Origin: Chamaecrista fasciculata
Taxonomy: Eukaryota; Streptophyta; Magnoliopsida; Fabales; Fabaceae
Length of the DNA stretch: 64,000 bases
NCBI GenBank assembly: GCA_003254925.1
Contig: QANZ01045558.1
Location: 69,916-133,915 of the forward strand
Direction: 5' to 3'
Shown: piece after piece, positions 36,260-46,500 of the stretch
How positions within the stretch are numbered: the first letter of the stretch is position 1
Layout of the letters: each line of letters begins with the position of its first letter
Program-made: the position numbers and the translations under genes
Notes under the pieces: model-generated
Database searches by the model: none
Told to the model about the DNA's origin: nothing
What the model saw: the letters and a program-made list of their open reading frames with translations, nothing else

Positions 36260-36269
36260 TATATATAAA
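36260..36269 (+). promoter_or_regulatory. TATA box of the flavonoid hydroxylase gene
   Basis: TATATATAAA followed by CCCACTACACTCC lies 112 bp upstream of the ATG. Transcription would start near 36295, giving an ~85-nt leader. Another (TA)n run at 36180-36200 is less well placed. Inferred from sequence only. Confidence 0.55.
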
Positions 36270-36380
36270 CCCACTACACTCCTTTCCGTTGTTGCCTCAC
36301 CTCATTCAAATTAGATACCAATATTATTAGTGCTTTGGTGGGTCTTCGAGATCCTTTCGATGACCTATTCATATTGATTA

Positions 36381-39300
36381 ATGGCTCTCCAACACCTATA
36401 CCTTCTTCAAGAAAACATCACGGTTTCTTCCATTCTCATATTCTTCATAACCTTCTTCATCTTCCGTTTGATCCTTAACCAAAGTTACTACAATAACAAT
36501 CGGAGACTTCCTCCAGGGCCACGTGGATGGCCAATTTTGGGTGCTCTCCCAATGTTGGGAGCCATGCCTCATGTTGCCCTAGCCAAAATGGCTAAAAAAT
36601 ATGGACCTATCATGCTTCTCAAGACCGGCTCACACAACATGGTTGTGGCCTCGACGCCTGAGGCGGCTCGAGCCGTGCTCAAGACCCTTGACCAAAACTT
36701 CGCGAACCGGCCAACCCACGCTGGTGCCACACTCTTGGCCTATGACTCACAAGACATGGTGTTTGCTAACTATGGACCCAAGTGGAAGTTGTTGAGGAAG
36801 CTCAGCAACGTCCACATGCTTGGTGGGAAGGCCATTGAAAATTTCTCTGAGGTAATTGAATTAGTTTCTTTTATAATTTGAACATGTCTTAAAAGTAATT
36901 ATTTCCAAAAATTATTTTTCTTTGGGAATCTACCTCATCTAAACAATAAGTGTAATAAGTATAGATTGTATCTTTATTCTTTGTACTCATCAATCATCAT
37001 AATAAGTGAAAACAGATTCTAAGAGATTGCACTATTTTTTTATTAGTCATAAAATTGAAGATAATACTTCGTAAATGGTTAAAATCTCATTTTGGCCCTG
37101 AAACTATGAGCTAAGTTCTAGTTTGGTCTTAAAACTATTTTTCTGTTCCATTTTGATTCTCAAACATTAACATTTGTTCCGTTTTCACCCACACATTTAA
37201 ATGTGAATTTGTCTGATTTTTGTCATTATTTTTAATCTGACAGTTAGGAATTAAGATGAACAATTTAGCTCTCATATGTGTTATAATATGAGTTAACAAA
37301 GAAAGAAAATTTTCATTCTTTGTCACAATTGGAGATAAATATGTAGTTAATTTTTCATTCAAAGATTTTGGCCAAAAAAAATCATTCAATGAGTGAAAGT
37401 TTTTCTTTCATTGTTTGACAATTCATTTATTATGAGAAAAAAATGGTCTATCTCAACTGTTCAAGGTATAAATATAATAATGACAAAAGTAAGACTAAAT
37501 CACATTTTAGACTAAATGATGGAACAAATATGAAAGTTTGAGGACAAAAATGAAACAACAAATACTTTTAGGACCAAAATGAAATATACTCAATAGATTG
37601 AGGACTAAAATGACTATTTGATCTCTTATAAATACTTCCCTTTATTCGGAGGTTATTGTTCATAATTGACAACGTAGATTGCCAAAGGTCTCGATTAGTT
37701 CAATATCCTCATATATATGTTTTTTCTTAGGTCTCAATTTGGTTTGGTATTTCTTTTGTTGCACTTTTGATCATTTGGGCTAGCACTGTCAAAACGGGCT
37801 TAGGCCCGCGGGCCGGCCCGGCCCGCCCGCTAAATGGGCGGGCTTGGGCTTAAAAAATTTGGCCCGTTTAAAAACGGGCCTAAACGGCCCGCCCCGTAAC
37901 GGACCGGGGCGGTTAGGCCCGTTTACATTTTTTTAAGAAAATTTGCATGTAAAAATGTTTAGGCCCGCGGGCCGGCCCGGCCCGCCCGCTAAATGGGCGG
38001 GCTTGGGTTTAAAAAATTTGGCCCGTTTAAAAACGGGCCTAAACGGCCCGGCCCGTTTAGCCCGTGGCCCGTAACGGGCCGGGGCGGGGCGGGCCGGCCC
38101 GTTTAACAGTGCTAATTTGGGCAGGTGCAAAATTGGTCTCATAACTTCTTTAATTTGTTGTAGATTTGGTCTCATATCTTTGCAAAAAGTTACACTGCTA
38201 GTCCCAAAATGTGGAAACTTTTTCAAAGATAGGGAACCGATTCTGCAAGCTTACCAAAAGATATGAGACCAAATCTGCAACCTGACCAAACGATACGTGA
38301 ACAAAAGTGTGGGATTTCGTGGAGGAAAGCAAGCATGACAGGCCTAAGTCTTCATTTGTAGGACTTTCTTTGATGGTGAATGTAGGCTTGGTTTTTTAAT
38401 GAAAAGAGATAAGGGACCAAATTGATACCTTAGCATAAGATATGAGACCAGAAGTGCAACAGAAAAAGATATAGGATCAAATTGATAATTGAGGAAAAGA
38501 TATGGAATTAAAAGTGCACTTTGACCTAATAATAATAGGGCAAGACTTAGGTAAAGTTTCTTAGATCTTTATGTAAGGTTGCCTAATAAACATTTGACAC
38601 AAGGTAAAACTTTTATGCATGACTAATCACGGTAGAGAAAGAATATTAAATACACACCTTTTTGCAAAATAAATCATAGAAGAAAGAGAATGTAAATCAA
38701 CCTTCTGAATATTTGAAGAACCTTACAAAAAACGTATAAGAAACTTTACCAATGTTTTTACCATAATAATAATAGTCATTTTGGTCCTAAATGTGTGCTT
38801 TAATGTTCATTTTGGTCCTTTATGTTTTAAAATGTTCAAATTGGGCCAAAATATTGGCAAAATTTTTTATTTTAGTCCCAAACTATTGAATTTGGTCATA
38901 TTTTTTCGTCTCTGATTTCAAGTTCAAAGGACTTGTTAAGAGTAACTCGTAGCTCTGAATTCATTGCATTCAAACTTGAAAAGAGAGATATATGATCAAT
39001 TTCACCTGTTTCATTGTAAAACAAGTGGTCTACTTTCGAGATCGATTTGACCTCGTTTGTTGATGTCTCCAACTGGATAGAGAAATAACTCTTTGAGAAC
39101 AATATGTAATTCTAAATTCATCACATTTGTTGAAACATTTTGCCAACATTTAGGACCAATTTAAACATTTTGAAACATAAAGGACCAAAACGATCATTAA
39201 GGCATACATTTAGGACCAAAACGATCCTTTGACCTAATTATAATGATAAATACTACATCTTACATAATTAAGTGGGGAAGTTTGATATGCTTATTTTTTT

Positions 39301-40507
39301 TTACTATAGGTGAGAATGGAAGAGTTGGGCCACATGATCCATGCGATGTACCAGAGTAGCAAGGAGAGCGAAGCAATAGTTGTATCTGAGATACTGACGT
39401 ATGGCATGGCCAACGTGTTGGGGCAAGTGATTCTGAGTCGTCGTGTGTTTGACACAAAAGGAGCTGAAGTGAATGAGTTCAAGGACATGGTGGTTGAGCT
39501 CATGACTACTGCAGGCTACTTCAACATTGGAGACTTCATACCCTCTCTTGCATGGTTGGATCTTCAAGGCATCGAGCGAGGCATGAAGATCTTGCACAAA
39601 AAGTTTGATGTTTTGATCACGTCCATGATTGAGGAACATGTTGATTCCAAGAGTAAGCGTAAGGACAAGCATGATTTCTTGGATGTTGTCATGGAACATT
39701 ACCAAGACGAAAGCATTGATGGAGAGAAGCTTACTCTCACTAATGTCAAGGCTCTCCTTCTGGTACATATAAAATATATTTAGAGTAAACTAACAATTTG
39801 GTCGTTGAAATACAGTGATAATGTCCATGTAATTAATCTACATATTTTTGTTGTAGAACATATTCACTGCAGGAGTAGACACATCCTCAAGCATCATAGA
39901 GTGGGCATTAGCGGAGATGTTAAAGAACCCTAGCATCATGAAGAGAGCACAAGAGGAGATGGAGCATGTAATAGGGCGTGATCGTCGCTTCAAAGAATCC
40001 GATGTCCCAAACCTTCCTTACTTCCAAGCCATTTGTAAGGAAACCTATCGCTTGCACCCCTCCACACCTGTCAACCTCCCTAGGGTCTCTGCTGAGCCTT
40101 GTGTCGTCGATGGCTACTTCATCCCTAAGAACACCAGACTCAATGTTAATATTTGGGCCATCGGTCGCGACCCAGACGTGTGGGACAATCCCTTGGAGTT
40201 CAATCCTGATCGATTTTTGAATGTAAAAAATGCCAAGATTGATCCTCGTGGTAATGACTTTGAGTTCATTCCTTTTGGAGCAGGGAGGAGAATTTGTGCG
40301 GGTACGAGGATGGGGATTGTTATGGTTCATTATATCTTGGGGACTTTGGTACATTCATTTGATTGGAAGCTCCCAAAGGATATTCTAGAGTTGAACATGG
40401 AAGAGGTTTTTGGCCTTGCTTTGCAAAAGAAAGTGCCTCTTACAACCATGGTTTATCCAAGGTTGCATGCTAGTTTTTATATTGCACCATCCAAAATAAT
40501 TAACTAA
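36381..40507 (+). CDS. F3'5'H: flavonoid 3',5'-hydroxylase (CYP75A-type cytochrome P450), 3 exons
   Basis: Exons are 36381-36851, 39310-39762 and 39857-40507 (all phase 0, GT-AG), giving 524 residues; the family is usually ~505-515. The protein has an N-terminal membrane anchor (residues ~15-33), proline-rich hinge PPGPRGWP (44-51), [18 protein letters not shown] typical of F3'5'H, I-helix AGVDTSS (313-319), KETYR (ExxR, E370/R373), FNPDRF and heme loop [10 protein letters not shown] with C455. It adds 3' and 5' hydroxyls to the B-ring of flavanones and dihydroflavonols at the ER, using NADPH-P450 reductase, and leads to delphinidin-type pigments. In the last substrate-recognition region the residue is Ala496 (FGLALQ), where F3'H usually has Thr (GLTLQ); this favours F3'5'H. 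The frame is intact. Intron 1 is 2.46 kb of transposons; intron 2 is 94 bp. Confidence 0.93.
37078..37623. mobile_element. foldback element in hydroxylase intron 1
   Basis: The left end GGTTAAAATCTCATTTTGG and inverted right end GATCAAATAGTCATTTTAG are imperfect TIRs. Similarity continues inward (TTTGATTCTCAAAC / GTTTGAGGAC). It is the same family as 56159-56677 in the reductase intron (shared GTTAGAGATAACAG-like core and CTCATATGTGTTATAAT / TTTCATATGTGTCCAAAT). No exact target duplication remains. Confidence 0.6.
37728..38526. mobile_element. foldback element in intron 1, split by a hAT element
   Basis: After removing 37781-38114, the arms (GTCTCATATCTTTGCAAAAA; inverted AAGATATGAGACCAAATCTG) match each other and the Mutator-type MITE at 54974-55371. 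The right end is GCACTTTGACC at 38526. The left end is worn. It existed before the hAT insertion. Confidence 0.55.
37781..38114. mobile_element. hAT-type MITE (334 bp) nested in intron 1
   Basis: The ends TAGCACTGTCAAAACGGGC and, inverted, TAGCACTGTTAAACGGGC are near-perfect TIRs, flanked by the exact 8-bp duplication ATTTGGGC (37773-37780 and 38115-38122). The inside is very GC-rich (GGCCCGCGGGCCGGCCCGGC) and consists of an imperfect direct duplication of a ~160-bp unit (from 37801 and 37961). No coding sequence. Confidence 0.9.
38773..39234. mobile_element. foldback element in intron 1, 3' part
   Basis: The left AGTCATTTTGGTCCTAAATG and inverted right end (TCGTTTTGGTCCTAAATG) face each other. 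The core is the 34052-34540 family (AAGAGTAACTCGTAGCTCTG). It ends 75 bp before the exon 2 acceptor. Confidence 0.65.
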
Positions 40508-41435
40508 GTATAAACTATACTACACTATATCATCAAATGATACAAATATATATATATATATATATATAAAGAGTGAGAGAGGGGTTTGGTTTAGTGGAAT
40601 GGGCACTACTTTTTCTCCTTGGATGTCTTCCCTTGTATAAGATCCTTGTAGTCTAGGCGTCTTGAGTGGATTTGAATAATATGCTATATTATGTTGAAGG
40701 GTGATTTTTAATGTCAATGCACTGAGAATAATGTCATTTTATATGATGTTTGTAAAATGAAATGTGTTTTAAATTCAACAAGTTTCTTATTTATATAATC
40801 ATCCAGTTTCATTTCGTGAAGACAAAATGACTATTTTTTTTACAGTGTTTTAAATTTTGTGAGGACAAGTTCACATGAATCTTTTACTTTTTTCGAAATT
40901 TGTGAAAGTGGTAAGCTCACGTTAATATCATGTCTATTTTTTTTATTGGATAGAGAGATGAGTCTACAATAATTTAAAACACAATCTCTTTAATCAGTTA
41001 TTTATAAAATTCACGTTTATCAATATACTTATCGGAAATTGTGAATAAATAATGAATTAATGTTAATATTGACTAACTACACAAAACTATACAACTTGTT
41101 GTCCAACAGGAATAAAAGATAGAAAGGAAACAATGCCATACAAAAGAAGAAAACAGGAATAAACTCGGTACCAAGAAACTCGTGGAAGGTCAGTTTTAGA
41201 AAGAGAATGGGCTCATGAGTTTAATTTTACAGCTTTCAGTTGTTATTCTTTTGAATTTTCGATAAACTTAATTATACGTCCTTCTTCATCAATCTTCATC
41301 AGACAAAATTCAATGTCACGCCCAAAATTAACTTGTAAAAGAATATAGATCTTGAAAATAATGTTATTATTATTATCTATCTTTCCATGTGTCTTGGGTG
41401 AATATTCTTTTCGCTTGTAAAATGTTTACATTGAT
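40508..41435. other. 3' flank of the hydroxylase and intergenic
   Basis: AATAAT-type words at 40674 and 40728 could serve polyadenylation. 40840-41095 is a partial, diverged unit of the ~556-bp repeat arrayed at 43290-44760 (GGTAAGCTCACGTTAATATC, TTATAAAATTCACGTTTATC). No further gene. Confidence 0.45.
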
Positions 41436-42349
41436 TAGGGGTGTTCATGGACCCGGTTGGCCCGGTAAACCCGGCAAGGCCCGGACAAATCGGGCCGGGT
41501 AAAAAATAGAATCGGGCCGGGCTCTGAAAAAAAAAAAAGGAAAAAAAATGCAGGGCCGGGCCGGGTCTCGGGCCGAGGTGAAAAAACCCCGGCCCGGCCC
41601 GGGGTAGGCTTCTGAACCCGGCCCCCCTCTACTTTTAAAAAAAAAAAAAAATCCCTAAATTCATTTGTAACCCTAAGTCCCTAACTCTCCCTGACCACTT
41701 CGACTCACTCTGTCTTTCACAGTCTCACACTTCACACTCAGTCCCTAACTCTCCCTCACTCAGCGGCGCCTTCATCGTCGTCTTCCACTCTTCCTCGTCG
41801 TCGTCGTGTTCTTCATCGGCGCCTCCCTCACTCACCTTCGAACACTGATCGCTCATCGTCGTCGACTCGTCGTGTTCTACTGTTCTTGGTCTGTCTCCAT
41901 CTCCGTCATTGGTCTGTCTCCGTCGTCGCTCATCGTCGTCGTGTTCTTCATCGTCGTCATCTTCGTCGGCTTTATGCTTCTACTAGTTTGGTTGATCAGT
42001 TCGAGGATAGACACTGATGTAGCCGTGTAGGATTTCTGCTTTCTGCTTGATGAGTTCGATTTCTGGCTTTCTGCTTTTATGCTTCTACTGGTTTCTTCTT
42101 TTCTTTGATTGTTAGTTTATGCACAATTTCTGCTTTTATGAGTTCTAGGCCCAGGAAGAAAAAAAATGAAAGTTTCAGCAGGCCCAGTTATTTTAAATTA
42201 GACCCGGCCCGGACCCGATTGCATTTACCCGGCCCGGTACCATCCCGGGTTCACCGGGTCTCGGGCCAAAAAATCAGACCCGGCCAAAAGTCGGGCCGGG
42301 TCTCGGGCCAGGTTCAAACCCGGCCCGGCCCGGCCCGTGTACACCCCTA
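41436..42349. mobile_element. non-autonomous hAT-type element (914 bp)
   Basis: The ends are TAGGGGTGTTCATGGACCCG and, inverted, TAGGGGTGTACACGGGCCGG, with the exact 8-bp duplication ACATTGAT (41428-41435 and 42350-42357). Both ends are packed with CCCGGCCC words. The middle (41690-42000) is rich in TCGTCGTCG and CTCCCTCAC, like a plant 5' leader, and may be the residue of the transposase gene leader or captured host DNA. No transposase is encoded. Confidence 0.88.
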
Positions 42350-42764
42350 ACATTGATACAAATTAACGTCATTTTCATTATTCCTAGTTCTCATTATAGT
42401 GTACCCATTCCATCATATTTTTACCTCCCGACCTAGACAAAAACTGAAAAAAAAGGGAATAATATATGATTACTCTAAAAAAAGGGAAACAATATATGAC
42501 TACCCTAAACAATATATGTACCCATCTAAATTTTTTATTAAAAAAAAGGTATATATATTGTAAATATCGGAATGAAACCACCCTCACATAAAAGTATATT
42601 GTATATTGATTTGAATTGCAGCCAACTGAGTTTTGGAACGGTGGGAACTTCATCTTTCCTTGGACAATGCTATATAGGGGAGTAATAGAATGGTCCTGTT
42701 ATTTATATGTATACAATTATTAATTGGATAAATCAGCTTTTCTATTAAAATATTTAACAAAAAT
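42350..42764. other. intergenic
   Basis: AT-rich, no supported feature. Confidence 0.4.
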
Positions 42765-43152
42765 TTATGAAGCATGGATACTGACATGGACATGAGACAC
42801 GGCATGATCACGGACACACTGACACATCAAATTCTTAAAATTATACGACACGACACGACATATATTTATTATAAAAATAATTAAAAATTCATAAATTTTG
42901 ATGAATTTTAAAAATTATAATATATATTCATAATTTTTTGTGACTTTATCATAAATTTTTTGTGACTTTATATATAAAAATTATCATATGTGATATAATT
43001 TTCTATTGTTTGTCATGATAAAGTCACAAAAAATTGATTTTATATTCTGAAACTTATGAATATGTGTCGTGTGGGTGTCATATGGGTGTCGGACACGGAT
43101 ACGTGTCTGACACGGTGACACGCTGTCAAAATGAAGTTTCCATGCTTCATAG
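42765..43152. mobile_element. MITE, TATGAAGCATGG family, copy 1
   Basis: TATGAAGCATGG at the left and CCATGCTTCATA at the right form 12-bp perfect TIRs. The interior has inner inverted words (GACACGG...CCGTGTC type). A second full copy is at 58910-59223 and a degraded one at about 51600-51865. Confidence 0.75.
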
Positions 43153-43289
43153 ATAGAAACCAACAGAGGGACTAATATGTATAAACATTGCAACTTTCAA
43201 GGACTATAAGAGTTAATTGGATCTTTCAAGGATTAAAATGTCATCTGGTGCATCTTTCATGGATCATTTTATTAGTTTACTCTATACAT

Positions 43290-44760
43290 ATATATATATA
43301 TATATTCACAACCTAAATACAATAAAATTTTTTTCATCAAAAGTAAATATATAAAGCTCAATTACCAAATTCTAAAACACATGAATTGTACCTTCTTCGT
43401 AAACTGTATGCATAAGATAAATTCACATCAATCTCATGTCTTCTTTTTTAATAATACGAAGATGGATTCACGTTAATCTCTTATCTCTCTCAAAAATTGT
43501 GCGACGGCATTAACATCATGTCTTCTTTTTTAATTTAGTAGTTAAATAAGTCCATGATAATTTAGTATCTGATATCTCTAATAAGTTATTTATAAAATTC
43601 ACGTTTATCATATACATTTCTTAAAAATTGTGAGCAAATAATAAATTCATGTTAATCTTTTAATTTCTTTGTAACTTGTGTAAGAGTGATGAATTTACAT
43701 TGAAATAGATATTAAATACTTTTAATTTAAAAATATTAATATATTATTATTTTTATGTTAATTAAATTGTAAAAGATTTATCAAACAAAATTTTTTTTAA
43801 TTTAATTAGTATAATTCAAAAATTAAATAAAATAAAATTTTAACTTCAATATATATATATACACAACTTAAATACACTGAAATTTTTCCTATTAAAGTTA
43901 GATATATAAAGCTGATTTGTCTAAATATAAAACACATGAATTGTACTTTCTTTATAAATTGTGTGCATGAGATAAATTCTCATCAATTTAGCTCATGTCT
44001 TTCTTTTTAATCATGCAAAGTTGGGTTCACGTTAATCTCTGGTCTCTCTCAAGAATTGTGTGAGAGAGATAAGCTCGTACTAATATCACATCTTCTTTTA
44101 TGATTGGGTGAGTAAATGAGTCCATGGCACGTAATTTGCAAAATTCACGTTTATTATATACGTTTCTTAAAAATTGTGAACAAATAATGAATTCATGTTA
44201 ATCTTTTAGTGTCTTTGTAACTTGTGTGATTGAGACTGATGGATTCACATTGAGATGGTTATGGAATACTTTTAATTTAAAAATATTATTATATTATTAT
44301 TTTATATTAATTAAATTGTAAAAATTTTATAAAACATACACTTTTAAAATTTAATTACTATGATTACAAAATTAAGTAAAATAAATGTTTATATTCATAT
44401 AACAAATATATATATATATATATTCACAACCTAAATACACGAATTTTTTTCTAGTAAAGTTAGATATATAAAGTTCATTTGTCTAAATCTAATTAAAGCA
44501 CATGAATTGTACCTTGTTCATAAATTGTGTACGTGAGATAAATTCACGACAATCTCATGTCTTTCTTTTTTACACTGCAAAGATGAGTTCACCTTATTCT
44601 CTGGCCTCTTGCAAAAATTGTGTGAGGGAGATAAGCTCGCATTAATATCATGTTTTCTTTTTTGATTGGGTGGACAGATGAGTCCATAATAATTTAAAAC
44701 TCACATTTATAACGTTACTTTACAAATCATTCAAATAATCTCTATATAAAGATCCAATTA
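43290..44760. repeat. tandem array of a ~556-bp unit (2.6 copies)
   Basis: Units start near 43290, 43848 and 44405, each with an (AT)n run then CACAACCTAAATACA. They continue with AACACATGAATTGTAC, TAAATTCACATCAATCTCATG, GTTCACGTTAATCTCT and TTATAAAATTCACGTTTAT. The third is truncated at about 44760. Units are visibly diverged (tens of differences), so the array is old. A separated partial unit is at 40840-41095. Confidence 0.7.
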
Positions 44761-45368
44761 GAGCTCTCTATTCCCTGTACTCTCACTTTTTTTTGCATCT
44801 ATCAATGTTCTTCATTTCTCGTGATATCTCACTTCTTCCTTTCAAAGTCTCAAACTTTCTTGGGAAAAATCAAGACTCTATCGATGATAATTGAGAAGTG
44901 TGCAATCCTCATGTGTGATGACAACTTTACAATAAGGTCTCAATGAAAGTCCATTAATTGCTTCTAAGTTTTTCTAGAAGTCATTATATTTAATATCAGT
45001 TTTTCTTATCTTTCTATACAACTAATTTGTAATCATACAATTAGACTATGCATTTCAATTTTTTTAGCCCTCTATTTATATAAATGTTTTATACAAATTA
45101 ATTTCTCTCCCTTCATTGAATGCAGGTATTCTTGAAGCAAATCAAGAGAACAGGTAAATCAATTATAATTTTTCTTAAAATTTTAGGAATATGTTTCAAT
45201 AATATTTAGTATTATATATATATAAACATTAATTTCAAATTTCTACACTATCTAATTAATATTATATTATGACTTGTGTTTCTACAGGAAGCTAATAGCA
45301 AAAAGTCAGAGTTCAGGATTACAATGTATTTTGTCTGATCGAGGGGATTGAAATTGAGTTGCGACATT
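44741..45368 (+). other. possible small transcription unit cut by the copia insertion
   Basis: TCTATATAAAGATCC (44741) is a good TATA context. About 60 bp later ATGTTCTTCATTTCTCGTG opens a 29-codon frame ending TGA, and a second short frame MIIEKCAILMC follows. Further on, TGCAG at ~45126 and TCTACAG at ~45288 resemble acceptors and AACAGGTAAATC (~45151) a donor, which would give a 28-nt microexon. The sequence then runs into the copia LTR at 45369. No protein family is recognised, and it may be non-coding or chance. Confidence 0.22.
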
Positions 45369-45945
45369 TGTTGGGGCTACAAGAGAAAACAAGAGAACAC
45401 AAAATCAAGATATAAAAAGTTAGTAAACAAAAACCGCGTGGTATTAGGCCGAGGCACGGATATCTCGCTCTCTTTAAGGTAATTCACGCCCTCCACGGGT
45501 AGAAACTTTGTCTATTTTTCCGGTGTAGTGGTACACGGACGCGTCACCTCCAGGATACAACGGCCAAATACTCGCCTTTTTGAGTCTACAACTTCTACAC
45601 AAAGAAGTAGACAGGACTCTACTCCCACACTTTTTCTCTACCCAAGAGACACAAATATTTTACTCTCACTTTCACACTTAGTATATTTCATATATCTTAC
45701 TAAAAAACTCCAACACTCATATATATAATACACTCCCTCACACGCTTGTTTTTTTCCAATTCAGCCGTTGAACACACATTGAAGGCACGTTATAAACTTT
45801 ATTGATTGAAACGGTTTAATCCAAAAAGCATCGTGCACAATTGCATAATTCAAAACGGTTTAATCCAAAAAGCAACGTGCACAATTGCATAATTCAAAAC
45901 GGTTTAATATGTATTAACTTTTCGGTTATTTTATAATAATATACA
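45369..45945 (-). repeat. 3' LTR of the copia element
   Basis: 45369-45686 matches 50381-50698 almost exactly (for example ACCGCGTGGTATTAGGCCGA). 45687-45945 (U3) does not, except the last ~20 bp ATAATAATATACA. A direct duplication of AAAACGGTTTAATCCAAAAA lies at 45808-45875. TATATATATGAG-type TATA sequence lies near 45716-45728. Confidence 0.75.
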
Positions 45946-46500
45946 ATAATCCCCCACTTATTATTATAAATTACCTCACATTTAAATATTTAATTTGGGT
46001 AGAGATAGATCATTATGCATAATATAGATAGCTATATTGCCTTGAATCTATATTTAGCAAAAATACATATCTTGATCCAGAGTCAATAGTGGTATTCGCC
46101 TTGAACTATGACTGCTTAGGGGAGACAAGATACATATTTTACACATAACAATCCAAGTGCAATATATGAGCCCTCGCCTGCACATTAAACCGGCCTTTGT
46201 GCGATCCTGTTTCTTGAATGTGTTTTGAGAATATGCCCTATATATCCTCATAGAAGCGGTCCCACTTCCACATTCAAATAGGTGAATCTGTCTAGGGTGT
46301 TCCTGCAATTAAGACACCCCACTCTTAAGAGCTACAGAATTCATTAAGAGATTTTATAACCTCAACCTCACATATTCATTGCAGGAAATGCACTTACACC
46401 ATAGGGATGAGTTTAAGAGTTGAAAGACTCTTATAAATGTGCATTTTTTCACAGCTACTCTATGATTCGTTTTTCCCTTTGAACCAAGTTATTAGGATCA

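Noticed and set aside
36601..36795. Second plus-strand frame inside hydroxylase exon 1
   Set aside because: Out-of-frame shadow of the P450 coding sequence.
39304..39768. Minus-strand open frame of 154 codons
   Set aside because: Shadow of hydroxylase exon 2 on the opposite strand; no family features.
39920..40354. Minus-strand open frame of 144 codons
   Set aside because: Shadow of hydroxylase exon 3; the + strand has all P450 motifs.
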